Position numbers and translations under genes: made by a program. A stretch of DNA of 64,000 bases from Dromiciops gliroides (taxonomy: Eukaryota > Chordata > Mammalia > Microbiotheria > Microbiotheriidae): assembly GCF_019393635.1 (NCBI RefSeq), contig NC_057864.1:445850822-445914821 (forward strand), read 5' to 3'. The notes under the pieces are model-generated. The model saw only the letters and a list, made by a program, of their open reading frames with translations. It was not told the origin of the DNA and did not search any database. Below are positions 52,855 through 64,000 of the stretch, in pieces. Within the stretch, counting starts at the first letter, position 1. Every line of letters starts with the position of its first letter.

Positions 52855-52950
52855 AACATAAGCTCTTTGAGGGCACACTGGTTTCATTTTTGCCTTAATG
52901 TCCTCAGCATCTTGCACACATGTACTTAAAGATGTTACATGAATCCTTAC
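52855..52950 (+). mobile_element. L2 3' tail
   Basis: agtagaacataagctctttg then agggcacactgg and cctcagcatcttgcacacat. Confidence 0.6.
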
Positions 52951-52978
52951 TGTGTTCCTGAGGGCGGCTATTTTAACC

Positions 52979-53133
52979 CTTTTTTTTTTTTTTTTTGGTG
53001 AGGCAATTGGGGTTAAGTGACTTGCCCAGGGTCACACAACTAGTAAGTGTTAAGTGTCTGAGGCCGGATTTGAACTCAGGTCCTCCTGAATCCAGGGCTA
53101 GTGCTCTATCCACTGTACCACCTAGCTACCCCT
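52979..53133 (-). mobile_element. WSINE-type SINE
   Basis: Antisense copy ending accacctagctacccc, with taaccc at both flanks. Confidence 0.9.
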
Positions 53134-53279
53134 AACCCATTTCTACTCTCCTTAAGTTCCTCATTATCCCCCCTACCCTACAATATAATCCGATTCCTTG
53201 CCTTTTCCATAGGTGTTGAGTTCTCTATAGGTACTTCATCTACCAATGAAATGATCTGTATGTTCTCTGAGGATTTGTC

Positions 53280-54220
53280 TTAATAATTTGCCAAAGGACA
53301 CCCAGAGGTTAAGTGACTTGTCCAGAGTCACAAGCCACTACATGTCAGATGCAAGACTTAACCAGGTCTTCCTTACTCAGAAACCAGCTCTCTATGCTAC
53401 CTCTTGAATTTTTAATTTACAAAAAAAATAATCCAGGTTATCAGATATAATCTCCACTGTTTGCCTCTCTATCTCAAAATATCTGTGACTATTCATCTAT
53501 CCTTTACATCTTAGGCCTTTCCTCCTATAGAAAGATTGCTGTTCTACCCACATCCTGGATCCCATCCATATTTTGCTGTCCCTTCTGGGACCTTAGTCCA
53601 TTTTGCCCTTCTGATCACCATCTCTTTTGATCTCTTTCCCTCCATAGTCTGTCCTCTCTTTACATTCTACCTACAAATATGCTTAGGCCTGCCCATTCCC
53701 TAAAGTTATCCTTGACTCTGTCATGCCTTCCAGCTATGTTCTCTCTTTCTGAAACATTCAAAAGTGGCAGAATGAAAAGAAAATTGGTCTTGGAGTTTGG
53801 AGACTCAGGTCTCAGCTGTGTGACTTTGGGGAGGTCACTGCTCTCTACTCCTCATCTGGCAAAGTAAGGAAGTTCAACTAGAATCTAGTTACTAGATAAG
53901 AACCCAGTTCTCAATAATTCTGTGACCTGATTTCTCTGCATTTAATTCTTCCATTTCCTGAATACCCACTGCAACGTGGCTTCTTTTCCTATTGCTATAC
54001 TGAAAGGTCACACAATCACGGATTTAGAAGCGGAAGGGACCTTAGAGGACATCACATCCAATCCTCTCATTTTACAGATGAGGAAAGAGGCCAGAAAAGT
54101 GATGTTACTCTGCCCAACAGGTCACATAAGCAGACCGGAGATCTTGTCAGACAGGGTTTTGAAGTGAGGGCTTCTGACTCATCTAGTATTTTTACCACTG
54201 TACCATGCTGCTTCTTCCTG
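53280..54220. mobile_element. MIR and L2 fragments
   Basis: Antisense MIR text at 53290-53400, a sense MIR/L2 mix at 53470-53900, and an antisense MIR (ctcattttacagatgaggaa) at 54010-54200. No gene. Confidence 0.5.
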
Positions 54221-54229
54221 ACTCCTGCC

Positions 54230-55080
54230 ACCTCTAGAGCTCAGCCTATCTAAATTACCTCAAACCATTGGTCCCAAGGGTACCATCATTCTTCCGGTCA
54301 TTCAGGCTCCTGAAACCATGGAGTCATCCTTGACTCTCCTCACCTACATGTAGTTAGCAAGTCCTGTTCTTTCTAAGGTCTTTTCCATTCATCCTGTTGC
54401 CATTAACCTTGTTCAGTCTTTTATTGCATCATTCCTCATTTTGCAGTAACCTCCCAACTCATCTCCCTGCTTCTGATTTTTTTCTAATCAGTTTATCCCA
54501 TATGTGATTTTAAAAACCAACCTTTTTGCACAAGTAAACATGCTGTCATTCAAAAACCTTCAATGACTTCTCATTATTTGTAGGACAAAGTGTAAACTCC
54601 TTAGCTCTTTTAACATTCAAAGCCCACGATGATCTGGTTTCTACCCACTTACCCTAAACCTTGTGTTTCAGCTAAACCAGTCTGCCCATTGCTCTCTCAA
54701 ACATTTTATGTATGTCTCTGCTCCTTTGCTCACAGTGTTCTCCGAACTAGGAATATACTTCTCCTCGCCCTACCCCATCTCTTCTAAATCCTATTATTCC
54801 TTCAAAGTCTGTCTCTACACCCACCTCCTCCATGAAGACTTCCCTAACCACCTCACCCCCTTTGATGATCACTGCCTCTTCTGTACCACTTGGTACTTAG
54901 TGTATGATAACCTGTCCTATCATCACCATTGTCATTAATATTAACAATGTGTTGTATTTCCCCAACTAGATTGTAAGCCCTTTGAGAGTTCAGACTACAA
55001 CTTAGACCTCTTATTATCTCCTTTGTTTAACAGAGTACCCTACACATAGCATAAGCTCCATAAATCTCTGTTGTTGATGA
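54230..55080 (+). mobile_element. L2 LINE 3' region, about 0.8 kb
   Basis: Continuous sense L2 text: aaaccttcaatgacttctca, actccttagctcttttaaca, cattcaaagcccacgatgat, acctcctccatgaagacttc and tagattgtaagccctttgag. Confidence 0.75.
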
Positions 55081-55430
55081 TGCAGTGATGATGCCAATAA
55101 TGACAGGAAAGCATCAGTGAACAATACCTGCCCCTATGTGAGCTAGTGCTGAGAACTGACATGTAAAGTGTCAGTGAGGAGAAAGACCATGCAGGAGGTG
55201 CAAAAGGTATGTGGGAAGCTCCCGGACAATTCCTTGCCTTAATTATCTCACCTTTCTAGTGACCCCATGATGCCACATCTCCTTTGGGATCCAGACAGTA
55301 AGCATCAAGGGGAGAAACTGGGGAAAAACCAAGGTATAGACCAATTGAAAATGTTACAGACAGTGAAGTTAAAAAAAGGTGGTGGAGGAAGGGAAGACTC
55401 ATTTCATACAGGAAAGCTGAAGTCATTCTT

Positions 55431-55583
55431 GTTTTTTTGTTTTGTTTTGCAGGGCCATGGGGGTTAAGTGACTTGCCCAGGGTCACACAGCTAGTAAGTG
55501 TCAAGTGTCTGAGGCCTGATTTGAACTCAGGTACTCCTGAATCCAGGGTCGGTACTTTATCCACTGCGCCACCTAGCTGCCCC
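55431..55583 (-). mobile_element. WSINE-type SINE
   Basis: Antisense copy flanked by tgaagtcattctt on both sides. Confidence 0.94.
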
Positions 55584-56990
55584 TGAAGTCATTCTTTTCC
55601 ATTGTTTTTCAGCAATTTCAGCAGTGCCAAATTCTGAGTTTGTAGATAGAAAGGGAACATTTGAACTATGAGGAGAAAGACCCTGTATTTCATTTCTAGC
55701 AGCGTTTTTCATTCACCAGAGTATTTGCACGTTGTATTTATTAAGACTATGTTAGGTGTTGGGTGCTAGGGCATATAGCAATATAAATAAGATCAACTTC
55801 TTACCCATAAAAAGATTCCAATCTCTAAGAGGATATTAGACATGCATTGATGATTATAATACAAATTAGACTATAATTAATCACAGGAATACACAGTCCT
55901 AGAGATCAGTGAAGATGAGATAGATCACTTTAAGTTTGTGGTGAAGTGTGGAGGTTAGGGTTAGGATGTCAATAAGGAGAGAATGGAAGAACAGCATTAG
56001 GGGATGCTTACATTTAGCAAAAGAAAAGCTGTTAAAAGAATGGTTGGAGAAGGAGGTTAAAAACCAAGAAAAGTGGTGTCATCGAAATTGGAGCAGAGAG
56101 TATGGAGGAAGGTTTGGGATGATAAGAACTGACAAAAGACACATTGTATTTATCACTTAGGAGGTCACTGGTCATCTCCCCATTCTTGTCTGATTTTGCT
56201 CATGTTTTCCCCATTCCAGGAGTAGATTCCCCTCTCATCTAACCTGGGGTTAGGAAGACCTCGGTTCTCAGACATGTACTAGCATTGTTATCCTGACCAA
56301 ATCACTTGACCTCTGCCTGCCTTAGCTTGCTCACCTGTAAAATGGGCATAAATAATATAAGACTTATCTCTTGGGGTTTTGAGGATAAAATGAGATGATA
56401 AGAGGCTGAACCAGGATCGGATCTCTGACTGTTACATGGCTTGTATACGCAGAGAAGTCCAGGGACTGAGGGAGGGAACTCTCTCTGAAGTTTTTGGTCA
56501 AAGGTCCAGAATTCCAACTTGTCTCACTGGTAAATCTTGTTGTGGTCCAGCTATAACCAGCTTCCCACCTTTGGCCGTCTTCCCTTTTAGAAAGGCCGTC
56601 TTCATCTGCAGAGTTCTGAGCTTGTTCTCCCAAGCAGTCAGAAATGTGCTTCTTTCTAAAGCACTTGGCACTGGCACATAGTAGGCACCATATAAAAGCT
56701 TCTTGTCTTCTCTTCCCTTCCCTTCTTCCTATGAACAAAAAGAAACATAATTGGGGGTTTTCTGGTCAAAAGTTCCAGAGTCTGCTTCTGTCCCTAATTA
56801 AACATTGTGACCTTAGGCAAGTTATTTAGTGTCTCTCTGTGCTTCAGTTTTCTCATTAGTAAGATAGAGATTATAAGATATTCTCCACTTAGCACACAGG
56901 TTAATGGGAAGATGTGAAAGTGTTTGTTCCAATGGTTTCTTTTTCCTCCTGTCTTCCAACTAAGGAATTCCATAAGTTTTACTTTCTGCT
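55584..56990. other. Intergenic, little recognised
   Basis: Antisense L2 scrap at 55730-55860; MIR-like text at about 56220-56420 and 56760-56900. No gene supported. Confidence 0.45.
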
Positions 56991-57534
56991 TTTCTCTGAG
57001 CCTTGGAGAGCTCATTGATTTTTATGCATTTATCTACCTTTTAGATGATGGCTCCCAAATCTATATCTAAAATCCTTTTTTTTTTTTCCCACCTGAACTG
57101 CAGTCCCAACTTTTCAAATTCCTCCTAGGCACTTTAGATGGAAAATGCCCAGATCACTTCAAATTCTACATGTTGTGCAAACCAAATTCATTCCTTTTCT
57201 CCCTGGACCAATTTTCCCATCTAGCTGGTCTCTTTTCAGTAGCACCATCAATTTCCCACTTATGTAGGTTCAACACTTGGGCATCATCTTTGACTCATTC
57301 TTATTTTTCATGTGCTTTCTCTCATTTGTCACTAAGTCATTTCTCCTTTTGAAAGGTCCCTCTTTCTCCCCAATTTGTAATCCCACCCCCAACTTTCCCC
57401 ACCCCTTCCAGTCCAGGCTCTCACCATGTCATGCTTGGATTACTAGAAAAAAGACTCATAATTGGCCTTCTGACTTAAGTTTCCTCGTCCTCCATCCATC
57501 ACCCTACATTACTAGGGCCATTTAAAACAGTGAA
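56990..57534 (+). mobile_element. L2 LINE fragment, sense
   Basis: gatgatggctcccaaatcta then tatctaaaatcc, gggcatcatctttgactcat, aatttgtaatcccaccccca and caggctctcaccatgtcatg. Confidence 0.65.
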
Positions 57535-57830
57535 ATCACCAACAAAAAGCACAAAGATGAAGAAAACCAAATAATGTGGCACTTACTAGACTGAGAAAAG
57601 GACACTTGTTTACAGTATGAACTGATATAAGAAGGAAGAGTATGTCACCTTGTTCTACCCAGCTGGAGACATTCATGATGGGCAACTTCAGTTTTTTCCT
57701 GCTCTGAGCATGTCCACAAATGACTATGAAAACAATGTGGGAATGAATTTGGGGGTCACAGATAAATTTTATCAAGCAGGCAAATTCACAAATACGGAAT
57801 CCATTAATAATGAGGAGTGACTTTCGCCAC
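57535..57830 (+). mobile_element. Tigger-like DNA transposon fragment
   Basis: The stretch caagcaggcaaattcacaaa then tacggaatccattaataatgagg resembles the degenerate 3' end of a Tigger element. The upstream 250 bases (tttacagtatgaac, ctggagac, gagcatgtcc) fit the same family. Confidence 0.55.
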
Positions 57831-58059
57831 ACATGTGTCTATATGTGCATATACATGCCTATGTGCACAGACATATACATAAATATAAATATATCTATAT
57901 CTGTCTATCTATCTATCCACCCTCATTTACCTAAACAGGCCCTTAAATTCAATTTTGAAAGGATTCTGAAGGTAAGTCTTCAGAGGCTCACTTGGTCAGG
58001 GTCCCACTCTCTCACTCTCTTGATCTTGACACACTCTCAAGTTCTGACAAGGTAAGTTA

Positions 58060-58950
58060 CATTGTGAAAGGAGTTAGGGAGAGATGGGTTAGAATTAGAC
58101 AGCTGTGAGAAACTTGTTTCTCATTTAATTCTGTCCTGTCCTCTCTGTTGCCTAATCCCAGTTTCATTCACTGGCCCTATGCTCTGCCCTGTACTACCCA
58201 TAGGGCAGAATCTGGTGAACTTGAGGAAAGGAGACTTCAAATCTCATAGTGATCTACTGCCTTCTGGCGGGAAGAGTGTGGGTGTGCTCTGATAACGCAG
58301 TCACTCAGAACAGCTCTGATCAGCTAGTCATAATATTGTGGTCTGTTCTAAGACACTGGCAGAGTAAGCTCTGTAAACAGCCAGGAAATCATAGCAAAGA
58401 AAAACCTTAAACTAAAGTGCTCAGCATTGGAAAGTATCTCATATAGCCAACTCTCAGTCATCTGATGTGAATTGTTTACTTGGCAGATTTTTTACTTTGT
58501 AGGTATTTGGTCCTGGGCACAGGAGTGGTCTTGCTTGTATATGGAATATATAGCTGGGGATTGGTCTCTGACCCAAAATCTGCCCCTCTAAGGCTTCAAC
58601 CTAAAATTCCAACATTAGTTACTCCTTGGGGTTAGAATGCAAATATAACTTGGGAACTTACATATGAGAGAGTGATTATGCTCTGAGTTCTATCTCTTCT
58701 CTGGACTCCTAGAACACTTAGTTTATATGGCCCATATAACATATTATCATTTGTCTCTTCTTTTCCGCGCTATCAATAGCCTAGTCAGGCCCTAATCATT
58801 CGTGCCTGGAACAGAGCTATACCTAGGACAGAATCACTGGAACCCTGCCCCAGGGTCCAACATTTCTATGGTAAAGTGCCGTCATTTCCAAATGTGAAAA
58901 TTAATATAAGGTCAACAAAAAACGTCTAGCATTTATCATCTTTAGTCAAG
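58060..58950. other. Intergenic, unrecognised
   Basis: No gene or repeat family recognised. A CTCF-like core on the minus strand (CCGCCAGAAGGCAG) lies at about 58257-58270. Confidence 0.4.
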
Positions 58951-59110
58951 TCCACAAACATTTATTAAGTGCTTACCATGTGCCAGGTGCTGCATTAAGT
59001 GTTAGGGATACAAACACAAGGAAAAAGACAGACAGTCTGTGCCACTGAGAAACCCCCATTCTGATGGAGGAAGACAACATATAAAAGGGGAGGGGAAAAG
59101 CATCCTGGCC
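58950..59110 (-). mobile_element. L2 3' tail, antisense
   Basis: aacatttattaagtgcttac then catgtgccaggtgctgcatt and ccattctgatggaggaagac. Confidence 0.65.
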
Positions 59111-59114
59111 ACAG

Positions 59115-59340
59115 AGTCGGAGACATGGTGAGCCTGGGCTCTTTTTCAAAATGAAGCTCCCCAAAGAACTGTAGGGGGAAGGCAGCCACAGCATCTTGAA
59201 GACATCGTTCTGAAAGATGAAAAGCCCACTCACATTTGTCTTGAGTTGCTCAATGCCCATAGGCAGTGTGTTTTCTATTTCCACCTGCGTCATGGGAGAT
59301 GCCTTATAGTCAGTGGCCAGTACTGAGAGAAGCAAGGTCC
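59115..59340 (-). other. Coding-like minus-strand fragment, unrecognised
   Basis: The minus strand reads SVLATDYKASPMTQVEIENT then LPMGIEQLKTNVSGLFIFQN and DVFKMLWLP. The composition looks protein-like, but there are no clear splice sites or family. It may be a decayed retrocopy or chance. Confidence 0.25.
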
Positions 59341-59929
59341 AAAAGCTTGGGGACTATGTGGGTCTCACTTTTCTCTTCACTGTCCTTCCCCAACTTCCAT
59401 GAGGCCATCCTGATACAATGCTCTGTCTCTAAGTATAGATTGAGCCTCATTTGGGCCAATCTAGCCTAAATTCTGGTTTAGAATTGAAATGAAACACTCA
59501 TAGACCATCTAACAGAACAAACGAAAGTTTATTTAGCAGTAGTGTGGAAAAGATATTCAGCAAGGATACAGCATTACTTCAGTTGAGCACATTCTCCCTG
59601 CCTCTATGTTGACCATGCTGCCATATCAGTCAAGTCTTCTCGTGAGCAATAATTCTTGCTTACTCTCTGGCTGGCTCTTGTACTTAGGTCAACAGCTGGA
59701 GACTTAGTCTCCTGATTCAGTGAAGTCTTAAGGATGATTTCAGCATCTTTCAAGGAAAACTAGTTCAGCTCCTACCAGTCCCCTTCTCCCATTGATAAGC
59801 TCTTCTTGGATCCTCCATTTGGGGAAGGGCCTCAGGCTTGCTAACTGTTTCTCTCTTGGAAATGCTTCAGACTTTTCAGACATCAATAATACCATATGGC
59901 TTTCCCCTTTCCAGCTCCCTTTTGTATGT

Positions 59930-60060
59930 GGTCTTCCTCCACTACAATGTAAGCTCTTTGAGGTCAAGGACTCTTTCTTTTTTGCTTATATTTGTATCTT
60001 CAGTGCTTAACACAGTGCCTGGCATATAGTAAGTAACTTCATAATTGCTTGTTGCCTACC
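59930..60060 (+). mobile_element. L2 3' tail
   Basis: ccactacaatgtaagctctt then tgaggtcaagg and cagtgcttaacacagtgcct. Confidence 0.65.
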
Positions 60061-60231
60061 TCCCACAGAGGTGAAGCCTCAGAGTTGTTTTGATTTGTAT
60101 TTTTCTAATAATTAATGATTATACCTAGACTTTAAAGTATCTCACGCTGTTTTTGTAGAAAAGATGCAGAGATGTAGACTAGACAATGACATAATTAGAT
60201 AGATTTGGAACTAGTTGGATGGTTGGATTAA

Positions 60232-60393
60232 TTTTATTTAATTTTTTATTATTTTTTGGTAAGGCAATTGGGGTTAAGTGACTTGCTCAGGGCCACACAG
60301 CTAGTAAGTGTCAAGTGTCTGAGGCCAAACTTGAACTCAGGTCTTCCTGATTCCAGGGCTGGTGCTTTATCCACAGCGCCACCTAGCTGCCCC
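60232..60393 (-). mobile_element. WSINE-type SINE
   Basis: Antisense copy flanked by ggatggttggatt / agatggttggatt. Confidence 0.93.
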
Positions 60394-60499
60394 AGATGGT
60401 TGGATTCAAAAGAGTCGTAATAAATAATTCTATGGCATCTTGGAAGAAAATCTGAAGTAAAATGCCTCAGTGATCTATGCTTGGCCCTGTATTTTTTTG

Positions 60500-61895
60500 T
60501 TGTCAAACACCTTCAATGAGGATGAACAGCAAGGTCAGCTACCACATTGATGGTAAATTCTTTAACTTGAAAAGGCTACAGTGGCATTACTTTTGAGGAT
60601 CCAGGGCCACCTCACACCATGGAGTGGTATCAGAAAAAGACATGACAATGACGATAATGATGATGACGACGATGCCTTCTTCAGGAAGTTGTTTTCAACC
60701 CCTCTTAATTCCAGTGCCTTCCTTCAGTTAATTATTTCCATTTTATCCTGTATATACCCATCTTTGTACATATCTGTTTACATGCTGTGTCTCCCTTTAG
60801 ACTGTAAGCCCTGTGATGGCAAGGACTGTCTTTTGCCTCCTTTTGTATCCCTAGCACTTAGCATAGTACCTGGCACATAATAGGTGCTTAATAAATGTTT
60901 CTTTATTGATTGATGAATTAAAAAAAAAAAGGCTACAAGCCAAGACTAAAGTGAGGGGAGTGTTTGTGCATGATTTTTTGTTTGCAGATGATTGTGCACT
61001 TAGTGCAGCTTCTGAAGCTAAAATGCAACAAAGTACAGACCAATTCTCTGCTGCTTATGATAATTTTGACCTAACAATACAGAGAAAGCACGGTACTCCA
61101 TCAGCCAGCACCACACCATCTGTATGTGTAACCAGTTACAGCAAATGGAGGCGTTTTGAATACTGGGTAAGTTCACTGACCTTGGCAGCACACTTTCCAG
61201 GGATGTACACATTGATAATGAGGTTGATGCATGCATTGCCAGAGCTAGCTCAGCATTTGGGAGGCTCCAAAGGAGTGTGTGGGAGAGAAGAGGTATTAGA
61301 CTGACTAACCAACTGAAGGCCTACAAAGCTGTTGTGCTGACCTCATTGTTGTATGCCTGTGAAACCTGGACAGTCTACCAGTGCCATGCCAAGAAACTGA
61401 ATCACTTCCATTTGAATTGTCTTAGGAGGATTCTGAAGATCACTTGGCAGTATAAGCTACCAGACACTGAGGTCCTCAAACTAAGCTACTGAGAATTTGA
61501 ACTCTACTACAGAGAATACAACTTTGATGGGCTGGCCATGTTGTTCAAATGCCAAATGTACACTTTCCTAAAAGACTATTTTATGGAGAACTCACAGAAG
61601 GCAAGCACTCACATGGTGGCCAGAAAAAGCAATATAAGGACACTCTCAAGGTCTCTCTTAAGAGCATTGGAATTGATTGCGTGACACAGGAGACACCAGC
61701 ACAGGACTGCCCAGCATGGCGTGCCCTCATCAGAGAAGGTGCTGTGTTCTAAGAGCAAAGTAGAATTGAAGTAGCTTTAAAGAAATGTGAGATGCGCAAA
61801 TTTAGAGACTCCAATCCAAATGGATTATTTGTGGCTGACCTGTAATAGAGCATTCCAAGCTCATACTGGTATGATCAGCCACAGTCGGACACACT
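60500..61895 (+). mobile_element. RTE-like LINE remnant (RT C-terminal half), with two later insertions
   Basis: The plus strand encodes IDGKFFNLKRLQ, then after an insertion AKTKVRGVFVHDFLFADDCA (the catalytic FADD box), and further on LTSLLYACETWTVYQCHAKK then LNHFHLNCLRRILKITWQ. This is the RT thumb and tail common to RTE-like LINEs; the class is my best guess. It has frame breaks. The tail resumes at about 62260 (gatgtcattttggtcctctt) after an LTR-like insertion. Confidence 0.65.
60581..60926 (+). mobile_element. Retrocopy ending in an L2-derived poly(A) site
   Basis: About 346 bp inserted in the RTE-like LINE with the target repeat aaaaggctaca at both ends (60570-60580 and 60927-60937). 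Its 3' half is an L2 tail with AATAAA at 60890-60895, followed about 25 bases later by a pure A tail. The 5' part is unrecognised and holds a GAT-rich run. Confidence 0.75.
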
Positions 61896-62258
61896 GAACT
61901 ATAAGGGCTAAAATTCTCGCTTGTCTGTCTGAAGTATCTAATGAGTGGTCGCCAATAAATTATAAGCTTTAGCAGGAGTTAGACTGTTAAGCATTTATTA
62001 AGGAGAATAGGAATTTGGTGAAGGGAGAGAGAAAGGCCTAGATTCAGCTGTCTATCTCAGGGAGCCAATGTCTCCAGCTCCTCTCCCCTCTGGGGTCCTC
62101 CAGAAAGAGTGAGAGAGCCAGCCTCACCTCTTTTATAGACAGTACCCACGAGCAAACATCACTTCCTGACGCCAAGGAGGGCATGCCCTCAGATGCCTTC
62201 TCATGGCGGAGCTTTCCTACAGTAGCTCTCCAGCAGGTGGCATCATTCCAATCATTAC
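61896..62258 (-). mobile_element. Solo-LTR-like block of an endogenous retrovirus (fossil)
   Basis: On the minus strand the block starts TGTAATGATTGG and ends TATAGTTCA, with a TATAAAAG box and an AATAAA in the usual order. It is inserted in the tail of the RTE-like LINE, whose sequence continues on both sides. No internal retroviral genes are present, so it looks like a solo LTR. Family unknown; moderate age. Confidence 0.55.
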
Positions 62259-62329
62259 AGTACCTTGACTCTAACATGGTGATGTCATTTTGGTCCTCTT
62301 TGAGAATGAAGGAAAGCTACCAACTAATC

Positions 62330-62435
62330 AGCTTTTTAATATTTTTATCAGTAACTTTGGATGTAGTCATAGACGACATGTTCATCAGACTTGCAGATAG
62401 GATAAAGCTGGAAAAGCTGGATAAATACATCATTC
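62330..62435 (+). mobile_element. CR1/L3-type RT scrap
   Basis: DDMFIRLADRIKLEKLDKY resembles the FADDTKL region of CR1/L3 reverse transcriptases. Confidence 0.45.
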
Positions 62436-63166
62436 ACACATCTTCCCTCATCTCCTCCTTTACTCTTATGTTGGATAAAGAGTCAGCCCTTCTCCTTACC
62501 AGGGACAAACTCTTTACAGGTACCTCTGATGACATAACTAACAAATTTCCCCAGATATCCCCATTTTCTCTCTATTCTTCAGTCTTTCCGCATCTACCAG
62601 CTCTTTCCCTTCTATATACAAACATGCCTATGTCTCCCTCATCCTTAAAAAAAAAAAACAATAACCAAAACCCCCCCCCCCCAACTACCTTCATTTGTTA
62701 TCACTGTCCTTACCATATATTGTTCTTCTTGGCTAAGCTCCTTGAGAAATTGATCTATACTAAGTGTCTCCACTTCTTTCTCACTTCTAAACCTTTGGTT
62801 TCAGATCTCATCATTCAATGAAAACTTTCCTTCTGAAGTTACCAATTATCTCTTAACTGTAAAGCAGTTATCATTTTCTTAGTCCTTATCCTTCTTGTCC
62901 TCTCCCCAAAATTTGACAATGCTGATTCCCTCCTGGATACTTTTTCATTTAGGGTTTCTTGACATTTCTTTGTCTTGGTTTTCCTCCTCTCTTTCTCACC
63001 ACTCTTTCTTTGTTGGATCTTCATCCATGTAACACTAACCATAAGTGTCCCCAAGAGCCTGTCCTGGGCTCTCTTCTCTTTTTCCCCAGTAACTATCTCA
63101 CTTAGTAATCTCATTAGTTCCCATGGGTTCAAATATCATCTCTATGAAATTGATTCCCAAATATAT

Positions 63167-63213
63167 ATACACATACACACACACACACAGATATATATAT
63201 ATATATAATATTT
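63167..63213. repeat. (CA)n/(TA)n microsatellite
   Basis: Short mixed CA and TA dinucleotide run in the L2 element. Confidence 0.9.
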
Positions 63214-63683
63214 AGCCCTTATCTTTCTCCTGAGCTCTAGTGTTGCATCACTATTTGCCTTTTGAATATCTCTTATCTTGTAGGCATCTCAACATATCCC
63301 CAAAAGAATTCATTTTCTTTCCCCACAAATCCTCCTCTCTTCTGGACTTCCCTATTATTGTTGGGGCACCAGTATTCTCCTAGTCACCAGGCTCCCAACC
63401 TTGGTGTCATTCTTTACTCCTCACACTCATTCATCCACCTAGGTAATAATACATTGCCAGACCTTGCCATTTCTATCTTCACATTATCTCTTGTTTATAT
63501 CTCTTTCTCCACTCATACAGTTGCCATTCTAGTTAAGGCCTTCACCACACCTCTTTCCTGAACTATTGCCATGGTCACCTAATTGGTTTCTCTGTGTCAA
63601 GTCTCTCCCCACTCTAATACATCCTCAGATGATCTGCCAAACTGATTTTTCTAAAGTTTAGCTCTAACCTTGTCTTATGTACA

Positions 63684-63685
63684 TG

Positions 63686-63716
<31 letters not shown>

Positions 63717-63717
63717 T
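63684..63717. repeat. (CG)(CA)n microsatellite
   Basis: gcgcgc followed by a CA run, inside the L2 element. Confidence 0.9.
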
Positions 63718-64000
63718 CCTCACTTATTCAGTTAACTTGGGTATTAAATAAAGTCCTTTGTTTGATGGTTAAGCCTCTTCACAATTTGGCTTCTTCCTAC
63801 CTTTCCTCTCCACATACCACTATTCATTTCTACTGGCTTATTTGCTAATCCTCAGTCAGACACTTCATCTCCCATCTCTGTGATTTTGCATCATTTTCCC
63901 AGCATGCTTGGAATGTTCTGCCTTTTCACCTCTGGATCTTAGCTCCCCTTCCTTACTTCAAAATATGGCTCAAACCTCACCTTCTCTAGGACTCCTAGTC

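Larger units (their letters stand above)
62437..64000 (+). mobile_element. L2 LINE, ORF2 to 3' region, running off the window
   Basis: Sense L2 text. RT remnants LISSHGFKYHLYEIDSQIYI at about 63110-63170 correspond to the L2 SHGFxYHLYADDSQIYI block, followed by 3' text (aactgatttttctaaagttt, cctcttcacaatttggcttc). It is interrupted by A- and C-runs (62648-62683) and two microsatellites. Confidence 0.7.

Noticed and set aside
51503-64000. VTCN1, the next gene after TRIM45 in human
   Set aside because: No immunoglobulin-domain exon was seen on either strand in this stretch; it presumably lies beyond the window.

Overview
This is a mammalian nuclear window, almost certainly from a marsupial and probably an Australian one. 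The evidence is at least fifteen copies of a roughly 150-bp tRNA-derived SINE of the WSINE1/SINE1 type, several copies of a longer Mar1-like SINE of about 260 bp, marsupial-type L1 3' ends, and many L2, CR1/L3 and MIR fragments. Two host genes lie tail to tail. All family names rest on recognition by eye; no database search was run.

Region 1-37.8 kb (+ strand) carries the last 19 coding exons of TTF2, transcription termination factor 2, a SNF2-family DNA translocase related to Drosophila Lodestar. Every intron keeps GT-AG ends and every junction keeps phase. The visible exons sum to 1050 codons plus a TAA stop. The N-terminal exons with the GRF zinc finger lie upstream of the window. All SNF2 motifs are intact. 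The introns are packed with SINEs (mostly antisense to the gene), antisense L1 3' ends, L2 and CR1-like debris.

The most unusual structure is a nearly identical inverted repeat of about 1.4 kb per arm (24.30-25.79 kb and 29.61-31.01 kb). It flanks the 59-bp TTF2 exon at 27,049-27,107. One arm has a SINE insertion with target-site duplications that is absent from the other arm, so this is a filled/empty site pair within one locus.

Region 37.8-41.6 kb is the short convergent intergenic space. It holds an L1 3' end, a mariner transposase remnant and a duplicated 100-bp block split by SINEs.

Region 41.6-50.4 kb (- strand) is a complete TRIM45 coding gene: six exons, 583 codons, with RING, two B-boxes, coiled coil, filamin repeat and a Cys/His-rich tail. 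Its promoter is a CpG-rich block at about 50.6-51.3 kb with GC boxes, CCAAT boxes and a ZNF143-like element. TTF2 followed by TRIM45 in convergent orientation matches the order on human chromosome 1p13.

Region 51.3-64 kb has no gene I can support. It is a mosaic of SINEs, L2 fragments, a Tigger-like fragment, an RTE-like LINE, a solo-LTR-like block inserted in that LINE's tail, and a retrocopy that ends in an L2-derived poly(A) site. TTF2 acts in the nucleus on RNA polymerase complexes and TRIM45 is a RING ubiquitin ligase. Nothing here links them functionally beyond position. I did not find a wholly new biological system. The inverted repeat around a TTF2 exon is the observation most worth a second look.
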